DNA from: Trogon surrucura
Lineage: Eukaryota > Chordata > Aves > Trogoniformes > Trogonidae
NCBI GenBank assembly: GCA_020746105.1
Contig: CM036630.1
Location: 12,299,840 to 12,363,839 of the forward strand
Length of the DNA stretch: 64,000 nucleotides
Direction: 5' to 3'
Part shown: piece by piece, positions 10,151 to 23,500 of the stretch
Layout of the letters: each line of letters opens with the position of its first letter
Position numbering within the stretch: the stretch's first letter is position 1
Made by a program: the position numbers and the translations under genes
Notes under the pieces: generated by a model
Told to the model about the DNA's origin: nothing
Databases searched by the model: none
Seen by the model: the letters and a program-made list of their open reading frames with translations, nothing else

Positions 10151-12985
10151 GCAGCAGATGGATATAGACAAAAATAATCAAGAAATAGTAGTTAACAAGG
10201 CAGGAGTTAGTCTCAGCAAACCAAATCCCTGACTGCTGTGAGCCTTGTAGGGGCACCACAGCAAAGAGGAGTTTTGATCATCGATGCCTCGCGACACGTG
10301 GAGCTCTGCACGTCCCTCATCGTCACCGCTGTGCTCCATCTGTCGCCTCCACACTCACTGGCAAGCCTGTCTCCTTCACCCACTGTACTTCGGTTTTTGA
10401 CACGAAAACTCTTTCAGCCAAGGACTGTCACGTATGGCCTCCTTCTCCAGCACTGAGCACAGTAGGGCTCAAACCGCTCATAGAGACAGATAAAACCATT
10501 TAAGAATAAAATGTCTCATTAATAATAATGTTTATTAATAACCACTCCAACAGAGTATGAGCATGCATGCACACACACAAGTCAAAATTAACACACACGA
10601 AGCCCATGTAAAACAACAGAAGCATCCATCAATATTTGAGCAAAAGTGCCTTCTGATGCTTTTATTTAGTCCATGTACCTCTCGCTTTAAATCTGACCCA
10701 CACAGAGAGCAGGAAGAGTAGCTGGCACATAATTATCTTGTGAAACTGAGACACCCCATCAGTAAAAACACGTACTAAGCTCAATCTCAGCTAGAACCTC
10801 CAGAGGCACCATGCTACATGCCACAGTAATAAAAACTAGCTCAACAGATAGCTGGACAGCTACGACAAACAAGCGCCATTAAAACATTTAAAACATCCTA
10901 AAGCAGTTTTCCTTAACAGAGATAACATCTGCAGGATACAGCACTCTTGCTGGAAGGTTTTATTTCAGCACATTTGCCTCAATGACCTACTTATTACTAC
11001 ACCCGTCAGACTAATTTTAAAACCAGTAAAGTATTTAATTTGTATAACCAAAGCTGTCTTTCATGACACGAGACCATTCCACATGGCTTTCAGGTTCAAA
11101 TTAAATGCTTACAAGTCGCAAGATAGGAAGATAACAGCCTGCTGTACAGCAGCAAACTGTCCCTTCCTGATGCCCGGCTGGACCAGCGTTGCCCTTCCAG
11201 CCTCTTCATCCACAGTGTCATCAAAGGGTTAACCAACAAATTTAGCCATTAGAAAATTAGCAGTAAATAGTAACAGGGTTGTGTACAGGTGGGCAGGACA
11301 GACGGGCAGTTGAAATCACAGCACTGAGCTCCCCTCCAAGAGCTGCTCTCGGTGGCAGCAGGGGCCCAACCAGCGACACGGCTGGGAGCTGTGAAGACTT
11401 GTATTCCATTCAGAAGACTCTACTGAACGCTTATTAACATATTAATATCTTCAGTGAGGTCTCTATGGAATAAATCTTCAAAACAATTCCACCCGCATAA
11501 CAAACAAACAAAAAATAAATCTGTCGTTGAGCATTTTATATCTTTGTGCCAAGAAAATCATGAAAATAGATCTTGACAGCTAGGATTCAAAGTTCATGGA
11601 GACTTCACTCTGCAGTTAGGCATGTTCTGTGTCTATTAATTACATTACTTTTTCAGTAAGATAGAGTGAGATGAGAGGTAAGAAGGCAGCTGCTACATAA
11701 TGGCAGGCTCAATGAAGTGTTAGCTGCAACTTCCATGTTCAAATGTGCAATGTGACAAATTTTCCAATGCAATTCAAGCCTCAAAAGTGGAAAAGAGATA
11801 GCACATAAACGGACCTTGCTTGCTCTTAAATCACTGTTAGCAAACCCAAACCTCTTTAAGCCTGGTAGTTTCAAATCAGGCCTACTTAACTTGCAAAGGT
11901 GGGTCAGGTTTTACTGATCACCTCTAATGCTTAGAAATGCACACTTCAAAAAAAAAAAAGAGTAATAAGAGACATAAAAACGTAGTTCAGTTGCTAAAGG
12001 CTCACTGGAAAAATGTGATAATACTTACAGCCATCAAGCTCTGCTGTTGTCAGTGCCATTTCTATACACTCCAGAATGCGGATTACAGACTCGTCAGTTC
12101 ACACAGGAAAGGGAAGAAAAGAGCCCTACCAGAGCGGAGGTAGATTAGTATTTTTATTTACTAAAAGCACAACTATTAACTTCCAGAATACAATCACAGC
12201 AGCATAAGTCTATCTGCTTCTCAGTATTCCTCAAACTTTTTTCAATGCAACATTTTGTTCCTGAATTTCCTACTCCAGAGTCCATGCTATGCCCTGAATT
12301 TTGAACTACTAACAACTGGTGGCATTACTCCAGTTGCTATAGAAATAAGGCAGCCTTATTGTTATTTATGTGATGGAATCACCTAGAGATGTTTTTAATT
12401 AATGAGAGTCCCTTTTCCTACACCTTTCAGAGAAGGACCAGAGAAGAAGCCCTTTTATAATACTGATGAGGTTTTTAAATACTCAAACGCTGACTATCTG
12501 AAGAACCTAGATTTTAAAGGAATGACATGACAAGTAAAGGAAGGGAAAAAAAAGTGATTTGGCTACAGGCCAGTGATCCACTTCTTAGCAGAGAAACAAG
12601 GCAATGCCTAAATAAAAAGAAATGCACTCCTCACCTGTATGAGCAAGCACAGACCAAACACGTTGCAAGATCCGGATATAGTCTCACTTGATAAAGCTTT
12701 CTGCTTCCCTACCTTAGCTGTTCATAAAGGATATCACTTATGAACCAACTCTGAAAAAAACGCAAAGTATTTTTCCATGCAAAACTAAACATGATTTTCA
12801 ATTTGTTATTCTTCATGTCATGCTAAAATAAAACCACAATGGATTTTCAACTGGGATCTATCACTCCCATTCCAACTATTAAATACTCATTTCTATGGCC
12901 TGACAGAGAATCTAACTACAATATTTACAAACACATCAAAAACCACTGCAGTTAATGTACTAGAACAGAGATGAGATTTCTGGGT
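10151..12985. other. AT-rich noncoding DNA, no gene seen
   Basis: Contains a TAAT-rich patch (10515-10545), a short CA run (10570-10579) and an A12 tract near 11949. A GAGAG|GTAAGA donor near 11679 follows a TTTTTCAG acceptor by only about 20 bases and is not called. Confidence 0.55.
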
Positions 12986-12989
12986 TTTA

Positions 12990-13165
12990 CTCTAATGCAG
13001 ATTTCTTGTGCAACTCACACAAGTTCCTTAAGCAAGTCTTACACCCAGGCTCCCTCCTTCATCTAATGAAAACCTGCATAAATGGATCACTGCCTAGGAC
13101 ATGCTTTGGAGCTATACTGTCAAACAGCTAGAAAAGCCAATAATAAATAGTATAAATCCCCATCA
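12990..13165 (+). mobile_element. MIR-like SINE remnant
   Basis: CAACTCACACAAGTTCCTTA resembles the MIR GGCAAGTCACTTAACC segment. It is followed at MIR-like spacing by CCTCCTTCATCTAATGAAAA (compare CCTCATCTGTAAAATG), an ACTGCCTAGGACATGCTTTG segment (compare CTGCCTACCTCATAGG) and an AATAATAAATAGTA end. The copy is highly diverged; the call rests on block order. Confidence 0.42.
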
Positions 13166-13419
13166 TCAACTTTAGGCAACATTTATTAGCCTCCAAAGTG
13201 AAGGCTAATAAACCTGTCTATTTAGCAGAGAAAGTCAGATTACCCTGACAAAGTTGGTAAGTGCTCAAAGACAAACAGCTATGACCACATTTGCTTTTAG
13301 TCATTTTTGATGAAATGCCAGCTCAAAAAATGGAAAGACACTTCCTAGTTATACAGGCAATGTGAAACTTGGGCAGTTATTTTCCAGGAAACATGGCCTA
13401 ACTGACAGGTTTTAAATGC

Positions 13420-13560
13420 ATAAAAGTGATAGTATTATAATTATCATTAGACAAAGATGTCCCTCATCAAAATGTGTCTGGGTTTTAATTGACAAGGTTG
13501 GGGTTAATGCTGTGAAAATGCCAATGAAAGCAAAGCCTGTGGCTCAAACTAATTGTCAGC
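13420..13560. promoter_or_regulatory. Possible conserved noncoding element
   Basis: Contains TATTATAATTATCATTAG, GGTTTTAATTGACAAGG and AAACTAATTGTCAGCACTG, a run of paired TAAT and ATTG cores with little simple repeat. Texture-based inference only. Confidence 0.25.
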
Positions 13561-16500
13561 ACTGAGCAACCTCAACCTCTAACCCACCACAGATTTATCA
13601 CTCTGTGCACACTGTACCCATGACAAGAAGCGTTTGAATTAATCGCTAACAACCAGAAATTCCTCTCAGACAGAAAGCAAGCAGAGAGCAGGGCTGCCCA
13701 CCCCCCTCTCCCTTGCTCCTGAGCCAAGGAGAGGTGCCTACGAGACTTTCTAATGAGAAAGACTTGTTTTGTTATTGCTTCACCTTTTAAGAGCACTGAA
13801 GGGGCAACTTTCAGGGTAGGTCCAAGCTCCCTGTTTCAGTCAGAAATTCAGTAACACTTGGGAAGGTTCCCTCAGCTGCAGTGGTCCATTAGCATCACTT
13901 CTCCCATCCAATTTCATAACTGAAACACAAAGGGATCAGTGAAAAAACAACTTCCTGAATTTTTTTTATTTATATTTTCTCTCTCCCAGCATGATGGTGC
14001 AGACCTTCCAAATTACTGCTGGGCAGAAGAAAAGCTGAGAGCCTCCAGCACCTGACAGAGGCAGAATGTCTGCCAGGGACATGGCATACTCCTAAGCCTC
14101 ACGTTGCCTTTTTACAGCCTTTACTCCAAATGCTTTGGGTCTCAGCTTCTCCATCTGTGCAAGTTATGGCACCATCAGAACACAGCTTGAGAGCACATCA
14201 ACTTGTTGGTCCCCCAGCCCAAGTCTTTAGTTTTGCATTAGTTGTCATATAAAGAGTTCCTTCTCACATGACAGCAGGACTGGAAAGCACAATAGCATTG
14301 GGAAAAATAATCAGGGGTCAGTTCCTCCAGTAAGGGAAAAGACATATGTCAAAAAGGCACTACGCTTGTCTGGTGAGGTATAAATGTAGCTATTTACTCC
14401 ATCTAGTAGAGAAAAAATTTTAAAAAATTTCCCTATTGCCAACTGACTAATCAGGAGAAAACAGGCAGGATTTGCTGTGGTGAAGGAGCTAGATGCTACC
14501 TTGCTTAGAGGGTGCCAGCGCCAGCAGGGTCTCTGAAGACTCACGGGGGCATCAGCCCATCAACAGAAATGCTGACCACTTTCCTGTCCCTTTTCTCCCA
14601 GAGAAGTAAGGCAGCCATGTCTCCTGCTATTCACCTCCAACTATCCTGGCTTTCTACTTTTTGCTGTTTTCTATATACTCACGGCAGAAACTATAAGCTG
14701 GAAAGCCCCCATAAAACGATGCCAGCAAGAACTCTCCATTCACAGCTAATGCTTGGCTGCACACGTATCTTATTTCCAAATATTTTCAGTATGTTTCAGC
14801 TTCAGTTCATTAAACCCATTCATAATTATTTGCAATACATCTGAAGAACTTGTACAACAGGTTTGTGCTTCCAAATACAGCCCCCTGGCTGCAAAAAAAA
14901 AAATCTGCATGACCACGCTAGAGAGAGGCTTGTATCGATCAGCAGGTAAAGCTCAGAAGAGGAAACTAGAAGTCACAACATCATGATTTGCGTCAGTGAC
15001 TTCCACCAGGCAGCAATTTGTCCCTTTACAAAATCTGAGCTACTTCTTAGAGCATCACCCCTCAGCTAAAGACTAGTCAACAACCGTGACAATAAATTGA
15101 ACATTTTTGTTATGAAAAGCTGAGACTTCTGGTACCTTAACTGGAAACTGAAACAGCCTAAAGGCTTTTTTCTGGTCTAAAGAGACACTGTTAATACAGC
15201 AAAGTATCTCTGTAACACTTCACACCAGTTACTGTTGTGGCTTTGCAAGGCCACTTCCATCACACACTTCAATATCCTTTAGACTAAGCAAAAGCACCAT
15301 TTCCTTACACCAAACACTCATTTCTTTAGCTCAAATCCAAACAGTCACTCACAAAAGCTGCCAGGGATTTCCAAAGTGCTCTCTCTTTCAGGCTCTTTCA
15401 TGCATCCTACAGAGCTATCTAAGGAAAGGAATCTTTGGCACTTGAGTTGTGCCATGCTGGCTCCACAGTGCCCAACTCGAGCTAGTAGGACCCACACGGC
15501 CAGAACAGCCCCCCAAGTGCACACGGTGCCCGGGCTTCCAACAACTACTTCTGTGATCCTTAAGACAGAGGTTGTTCAGGGACAGAACTGCTCCTTTAGG
15601 TAATTACATTCCCAGAGCTTACACGGTGCCTGTCAAACTCTCCACCCTCTACATCACAGGCCAGTTTTTGCAGATCATTATGAAATAAATACGTCATCCT
15701 GAAGGACGAAAATACAACAAGCTGAAGCCCAACGTTACCAAGTGACCGCTATAAAGAAGCGCAAAATGTTGCTGACTGCAGATGGGACATGGGTGACTTC
15801 CCTATCACGCACACACAGGCCCTTATCAACTAGGATGCACAATTAAGCTCACATTTATCCAACAAAAGGTAAAAATTACTGTCAGGGTGGTGTCACAGCT
15901 GCAAACAGAGCAGTAAATGCTCGAGAGTGATTTAGAGTAAATGCATCCTGAGCAATCAGTCGCATATGTGACATTCTGCACTAAGCTTTGCTCTGGCAAC
16001 ACTCTCACTATTTGAGGAAGGAAACGCAGTTTTCTCCTCCTTTTTTTCTGCCAGGCTGGATGTAAAGCTTGGAAAGCAGACCTACCTTAACTACATGGCA
16101 GGAGCATGGTAGCTCATAATTAATTTTCCACATCAACTGTTGGCCACCCTCCTCCTCCTACTAGTCTGCAAACTGCCAGTGGATACTTATCCAAAGAGCA
16201 GGCATGCCACAGAGCAAAAAAAGCATTATTATTATTAGCTAATACTTTATAGTATGAGTGCTAGCCAAAAATAAGAGGTAAGTGAACCTGGGTGCAAAGG
16301 TAGCCCTTCCAGAAGCTGCTTATCATCAAATCCATGCAAGGATGGGGAAAAAGACAGGAGAAGGCTGCAAGCAGATATGGAAACATTTTCAGAAGGTTTT
16401 GGGCCACATAATTTCAAAACATCTGCAGCCCAAAGAAACACAGGGCTTTTTTCCATCCCAGCTAGACCCTGCCTAAGACACGGCCCATGGGCTGCCAAGC

Positions 16501-18400
16501 AGCAGCTCTGCAGAGGAGAAAGGGCTCCAAACTGCAATTACGAGGAGGTCACTGGTCCTCACAGGAGAAAGGTCTTCAAAATAAAATAAACCACTACATC
16601 ATGCTCTCTGAAGCAACACTACAAGTGCCAGAGTCCAGAAGGCAGAGCCACAGGCTGGCAGCCCAGGAACAAGCCCATCTGTATGACTTTGGGCAGACCC
16701 ATTGTCTTCTCAGTACTTCAGGAGACCCTGTTAAGAACTGTTATATTACTGTTCTGTGACTGATATCTTAAGAATTTCATGTTAGTTTCCTATTTTCTTT
16801 TAGAAATTCAACTCAGTTCTGTTGCTGATATCAATTTTTAAATTCATTTTACACCAAGATATTTGTTATCAGAAATGGTGCTTTGGTATGTGTCAGGTTG
16901 ATGTATTCAATAAAAGCCCTGTTGGGAGAACCCGAGTGAATAGGGCTGCAAAAGTGGTGTCATCACGGGAATTGATACATTAACAGCCAGTTTGCTGATC
17001 TTGCAACAAAACATGCAAACATAATAACCATTTTAATTTCCTTAGCCTGGCAAAACAGTTCAGGGAAATATTAGAAATTTCATAAAAGTTACTCATACAA
17101 ACAAGCTCAGCCTGCTCACTGACAAAAACCATGTAAATAGCAACCCTGCTTGTGGTCCTGTTCTCATATTTGGTGTGCAAAATTCAGTCATGAAGAATGA
17201 AGACTTTGTTCGAAGTAATTTGAATTTGGAAATTCAAGCAGGCATCGCGTGGTGCTCCAGCTGAACTTTTCCTTCTAATAATGTAGGAGGACAATTTTAG
17301 TGACACATTTTCAGACGCAGCCAGTAGACCTGCACCATTAAGGTTTTATTTGATATCCAAACCCACAGGCCCATGAGAAAAAGTGTGTGTTTATGATTTA
17401 ATAAATGAAATCACATAACAAGCAAGACAGATTTGAAGAAAGAAATAATAACTGTCTATCAGACCACATAATACAGGGAGTGAGAAAAGGACACCTGCCC
17501 ACTGCTCTGCTGTAGGTCAAGCAGGGCTCGAACGTGCAAGTGCTCCGCTTCACCTCTGTGAGACCATCACAGCTGCACCACCACCTCTGATTGACAGAAC
17601 ATTTGGGAATGGTAAAAGACCTGATGTTGAGATTCAACTTTTAAAAAAGAGAAATAATATTACAGCCTAAACAAAGCAAAGGGAAATGTTCCACAGCAAC
17701 TCATCTGAAAAAGGTGAATTACACTGAGGATTTATGTCCATGCAACGAAGACAATTAATTGCTATGAGATCCATAAAACACATTAGATGAACAGGGCTTT
17801 TTTCCAATTCTACTTGCAAGATAAATTTTATTTACTATGTTTAATGGCTACTTAAAATTTTTCTCTTACATACTTATTAAATGTGCTTTTAGAGCAGAAC
17901 AGAGCTTTTTACTAACCCAATTCTACTAATCTAAAAAAATGAGTAATTTAAGAAAAAAAAATTACTCTGCATGTTACCTACAGATCGATTTAAAATAGTT
18001 CCTTACACAGTAAGATTACTATCGCCACAATTGCATAAACTGCTAAAAGGGAATTTGCTTGTCTCACATGAGCAAACGACATTCTGCCGCAAAGATGAAT
18101 GAGTGCAACTAACATCATTTGGACATATGTTGCCATTTCCAGTAGAGATACAGAGCAAACGTGGGTCCTGTTGTCATTCAGAATTCCTGTAATCCCTTAA
18201 AAACGCCTTTACTTGGGGGAACACTGCACATGGAAGAAACTGGATTAGATTGGAGCGGTGACCTCAGGCGTAAACCTCATGCTTTGCCCTACGGACTCAG
18301 CTGCTCATCAGCCAAGGCTGCCTTCGTGCCCCCAGCTATGGGCATCAGATGCACCTTTTGCACGTGTGATCACACACAGATCAGAGACATGTTTACTGCT
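13561..18400. other. Noncoding DNA, no gene seen
   Basis: Scanned for paired splice signals. A perfect AAGAG|GTAAGT donor near 16278 has only a weak ATTATTATTAG acceptor upstream. A short ATT run lies near 16227. GC-richer spots at 14510-14560 and 15440-15560 carry short chance frames. No repeat was recognised. Confidence 0.5.
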
Positions 18401-18414
18401 TAAAAGTGATCTAG

Positions 18415-18520
18415 AAGTGACTGGTCCTTATGCACCACCTGTAAAATAGGGATAAGTAGCACTTGTGTCTTACAAGAGTGTCACGGGAACAGACAAAGTT
18501 CATAGTAGTCAATTCCTCTG
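18415..18520 (+). mobile_element. MIR-like SINE fragment
   Basis: CACCTGTAAAATAGGGATAA matches the MIR core block CATCTGTAAAATGGGGATAA closely. It is followed by AGCACTTGTGTCTTACAAGA and GTGTCACGGGAACAGACAAA, which fit the CTACCTCATAGGGTTGTTGTG-AGGATTAAA part of MIR. The core match is the strongest of the plus-strand MIR calls. Confidence 0.5.
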
Positions 18521-20490
18521 CTAAGTTTGCATGAGCCCCCAAGATGAAGGCTAAGAACGGGTCTTAGCTACTTGGGTGAACAGCAGTGGTCACAACTCTG
18601 AACTTTAGGGCAATTTTCTCAATTTGCAACATTCTTAAAGACCAGGTTTCCATAAACGTGAGTTTTCCTTAAATAAGACTGAAGTCGCAAAATTAAATGC
18701 AAAAATATAAGCAAAGTCCAGCCTAGAGTTTAATGCCTAAGTAACAGTTTTGCATAAATTGTGTGAAAAATGCTCTTTGCCCTCTGAAACCACGGGGCTC
18801 TGCACAGCCCCTCAACTGGAGCACTACCTCATGCTGCAGCCTGAGGTGTGATCCTTAGATCGAGAATCCAACCAGCTCAGGTGGGAAGGACGTGGGGAGC
18901 TCATCCCAGCACCATCCTACCCGAGGCAGGGTCAGCACCATGGTCACACCGGCCACTAGCTGCTCTGCTGCAGACTCTAATGCACCCTGCACACCAAGCA
19001 AAACACACACGCTCGTTGCAAGGAGGATTTACGTGCTTTAACCTGCCAATCTCACACAGAAATAGAGAATACACACATTGTTGTGATTTTTACATTATAA
19101 CAGTGCAAAGTATTTCCCTGTAGGAGTCAAGAAGCCCTCCTGATTATGAAATACCCCTCCTATGGCTTTCGCTTTTAGGTATTATAATCACAAGAGCAGA
19201 AGCTTGAAAATAAACAGAAGTGAAGATGGCAACAAAGGCATGAGTAATGCTTAACAACCTCCTCTTCTAGAAACCAGGTGCCACCAGAGCAGACAGATGA
19301 ACCGAGTAAGCACGGCAGCAGATTTAATGATGGGAACCTCTCCTCCCTGACAACAGCGTTGTCTTCTTGAAATGCCTGTACAAATTAACAGCGTGTGCTG
19401 TGGCTGGAACAGACCTTTCTTGACCCCTGACATTTAAAAGTTAAGCACCTAATTTAAGCTATTCCCACCAACGTTTTTCTGCAGTCACTGGAGATGGGCA
19501 GTCCCAGCAGAGCTCTGCTGAAGCATGAGAGTTTGAGCCTATGATATCCAGAGGTAATGCTGCTGCTGCTGCAACCAGATCAAAAGCAGAATGAATGCGC
19601 ACTCACATGGATGCTTCACTTTTTCTTGGAGACTTGGACGTTTTTTTTCCCTTTGCTCCCCTCCTCCCCTAACACCAAGCGCAGGTGTTACCATTGCTCA
19701 ACAAGACTATGCTGCTGGTTCAGTCATATATGAGAAGGCGGTACCCATGTGTTAAATGAAAAAGGAGAGCATTCTGATACCATTCTACTGAGATCTAGGA
19801 TCCAATACTTAAAATTTTGGGGGATTTTATCAGCAAACTTTGCCTTCACACAATAATTTGGGCTAGATAAAAGAAGTCACAGAATCAGAGGGTATATTAC
19901 CCTAAATGTTTCTGTAACACAAGCTCTGTCCACAATACATCCCGTTACGTACTGGCCCTCTATTTCTTGTTAAAAGATAGCTGTGTATTGTCTTGCTACA
20001 GTTACAGTATAAACAAGGACTAGAGAATCTCCACATAAGCAAAAACTAAGTGCTACATGGCAAAGGGGGCACGTGATTATGCAAGAAACTGGTATTATTT
20101 CCCTCTGTGGCAAACAACAAGAATATACAAAGCACAAAGGAAAGCACAGGGCTGTACTGCAAATGGGCTTTTCCAGCATCCTTTGGGGTTTTTTTCACCT
20201 CCGACCCTCTGAACTGCAGACATTAGTGAAACACAAGTGAGATTTTCCAATGCCTACCACCAAGTATACATCACCAACGGTAAAATACAACCATCAGCGA
20301 ACATTTTGTTCAATAAAGCACTTGATATGAACACACACACCCTCAAGCCCAAGACTTTAAAAACACTTCACTCTTGATGAAAGCTCTCCAAATTCAGGGA
20401 GAGAAAAGGTTATTTACAGAAGTAGTATAAGCATGGCACATATACAGCAATAAACACAAACATTGCTAATTTTCTATTTTCCCCACATGT
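18521..20490. other. Noncoding DNA with short repeats
   Basis: Includes (TGC)5 at 19558-19572 and a short CA run at 20331-20340. The patch at 18850-19010 is GC-richer but shows no splice pair. A short TCACAGAATCAGAG at 19876 recalls the CR1 end but lacks the rest and is not called. Confidence 0.5.
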
Positions 20491-20492
20491 AG

Positions 20493-20596
20493 ATATTCAG
20501 AATTGAGTAAAAAACCAAGTGCAGGGGGAAAATTGACATACCTTACCAAACCCGAATGTTGGACACAACTAGTTTCAGAGCAACATTGGTGTAAAG
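20493..20596 (+). other. Candidate exon, 104 nt, open frame
   Basis: The acceptor TTTCTATTTTCCCCACATGTAG ends at 20492 and the donor TAAAG|GTAAGT starts at 20597; both are near consensus. One frame is open throughout, starting after one base and ending with one spare base, and includes GGKLTYLTKPECWTQLVSEQ. The other two frames have stops. No family is recognised. Signal quality makes this one of the best plus-strand candidates, as a coding or lncRNA exon. Confidence 0.32.
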
Positions 20597-20599
20597 GTA

Positions 20600-23500
20600 A
20601 GTTCCTCAGGCGACCACCAACCACAATTCCTTTCAGAGCTCCCCAAAGGCTCCAGCTCCCCCTTGTCTGCGTCCCTGAGGAAGATGCGGTGTCCTCCAGG
20701 ATTTCAGAGCCTCAGCTGCGAATGACGCTGTTCAGGAAAGGAGAGAGAAGAAGGTGTGGCATTAAATTCTAGGGTCAGTTGTTTGGCAGATTCAGAGCAG
20801 AACATAAGACAACATCAGATAGGAATGAAATGTCAGGGCAGGACAAAGAGCCTGTGACAATCCATCACACGTGGCACTTTTGGAGGGCAATCATTGAATT
20901 CAAGAACTGTGGTGCAAAGCTATTCCTGCTTCGCAGTACTTCATTAGTGTCCCTACACCAGGAAATGAATGCCAGCCCAGCTGCTTTTCATTCCAGTTCA
21001 ATATCGTAAAAAGAAAGTAAGTAATACACTTCTCCACAGGGAATATTTTAATTCATTATGGCACTTCTGCAGAATAACATGGCTTTCACATTAAAAGCAG
21101 AGAATCACCTCAGTCTTAATACTTCGCACTGTTAAAAAGAGTCTCGCTCAAGGAATCCTAAGCTCCTAAAGACAAAATCTGATGGGGAGTGGTGACTGCC
21201 AGCCTGACAGGCAGCAATGTGGTCCATAAGTTCAGGCTCCAAAGCAATCGTCAGAGACAGGTAAACGGCCCGGGCTTTTCTGGGAGGGCAGGGGCTCAGC
21301 ATCACCGCATTTCCTAGCTCACTATCACTGCTACATCTGCTTGGTGTTGCCAAGAGGTTAGACCCTGGCACTGACCATGAACATGGGGACCTCACTGTGA
21401 ACACCCAGGAGAGAAGACAGTGATGGAGACGATGCCCTGGCAGCAACCACAAGTCTTAGAGAAGCACCAAGAAGTCCAAACATTCACCGCTGTCATTGCG
21501 TTAATCATCCCTAATCCCCGGCACACGGGAAAATACTCAAAGGACTTCCCTCACCCAGACAACACAGCCTAAGCAGCAAGACCAGGCTGGGTGGTACAAA
21601 GCAGGCAAGGACCAGGCAAAGAGCAGGATTCAACCTCCCAAAGTCCCTGTTTCCTAAACAGGGCTCAGAGATGCTTTTCTAACATTAATTTGACACAGCA
21701 GCCACGAACATAGTCTAACTTTGCCTAGAAATGCAAAAAGAACAAATTAAAAAATATAAAAAGGTATATACAGTCATATTTACTCCTTAGAGCTCTCCTA
21801 CACAGAAGAAAGCCCGTAGCAGCTCAAAATACTACAAAATCCTATTCTGTCCTCACAAAATATCCTGAACCTGCGAACGGGTTACAGCTATCTAGAAGAC
21901 CTATTAGGTTTTGGGCTTGCAAGAGGAAGATTTCAGTAACTAACATATAAAACTGTCCATATTGAAAATTAGCATCACACTGCTTCTTGTCTTTTTTTTT
22001 TTTAAATACATGTTTTTACGAAAGGTCCACACAGCAAGCATGGTCACACAGATCAGAACAATAAAACATATTCACTTTATTTAGCATTAACTACTTCACT
22101 GGACCATTTGTAAGTGGTTTATGCTACACACCACACCTAAAGGCTCTACATGTGGAAGAGTCTGTGAGATATAAAAGGCGTTAGGACAGCAGAGCCCAGC
22201 CCTGTATTTCTTGGTACACATTTTCAGACCTCCTGTCTTGATGTCAGACATGAAGGACAGAAGTGGACCTTCACAGCTCCTGTCCTCTTCCAGGCTAACC
22301 ATGAAAAATCAGACTGCCAACTGAAATAGCTGCTGAAAGACTTATGGGTACAGAAATGGCTGATGCTGCAGTAGTTCGATCTGCAGGCAGCAGCAAGACC
22401 TAATTCTACTGCTTTTAAGGGATTTCTATCTCTGGAGACCATGGTTACAATTACTTTTTCATTTTTGCTCATAAATTGTAATGCAAAATAGTCACGAAGA
22501 AAATCAGTGCTACATTTCTGTGCATTAACTATAGCGTCCGCTGAGTTGAGAAGTAATAATAATAGGACTAGATCATCATTGCAGGCTGAGTGCAGAAGCC
22601 TGGTCTCAGGTTGGAAAAGATGTGTTTTTGAAAGCTTCCATTTAGTACAGCTTGCCAATGCTCATCGGAAGCAAATCTCTCCAGTAAGAAGCCAGCACAT
22701 TGCCTTAATATGCTGCCATGCATGTGCACGGAGTTTCTGTACTGTCTGAACTCCGGCACTGCTGGGTGGACTGTCAATTACAATGCCAGCAGAAGCATAA
22801 GCTTTCAGCTCTTGGAGAAGGTTTTTTAAAAAAAAACACCAAAAACAACTGCCCTTACTCCCAACCACTACCACGATGGGAATAGAGCACAGCAGCAGCA
22901 GCGCTGGAAAACGTTGCCAAGGAGTTGGCTGACCTAGACCGGCAGCGCGGAGCACTACGAACGTGCACTAACACGCGAGAAGGGGAAATAATGGGAGCTG
23001 TGGACATGGAGGAGAAAACCACTTTGGTCATGACAAAATGCAATGACTGCACTATTCCCATCTCTCCGAGACAAGAGAGAGAGAGCAACGTAACAAAATG
23101 AGTTCTATGGCCAAAATTCCCACAAGCAGCAAGGCGCAGGCTCTCCAGCCCGAGTGCAATGTGCTTCCTCCATGCTCTGATGGCAGGTACAGAGGGAGGG
23201 ACACGGGCCAGGGACTGCTCCTAGTCAGCAACATAGCAAGGTAAATACCTATTCAAAAAATAATGCAAGGAAACCGTTGTGAGGTGTAATTTGCATTGGC
23301 TCAGAACCTTTCAGGAGGAAAAGAGAAGAATGCATGCCACTCCTGTTGCCCAAATCTGCATGATTTTGCAGAAAAACCCCTTCACATTCAGTAAGCAGCA
23401 ACTGCTTTCCCTCTCACAGTTGAGGAACCTGGGGAGCCCACCACACAGCTCCCGAGATGCTCCTCAGATCTCCTTGACTTTGGGTAGTGCCAGCAAGCAG

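Noticed and set aside
19876-19890. TCACAGAATCAGAGG, similar to the CR1 end
   Set aside because: Fifteen bases only; the next CR1 blocks (GGAAAAGA, TCCAACC) are absent.
22224-22658. 144-codon minus-strand frame
   Set aside because: Contains a poly-Leu run from a microsatellite-like stretch and has no family features.
23007-23100. 31-codon plus-strand ORF beginning MEEKTTLVMTKCNDC
   Set aside because: A short frame with no splice, promoter or family support.
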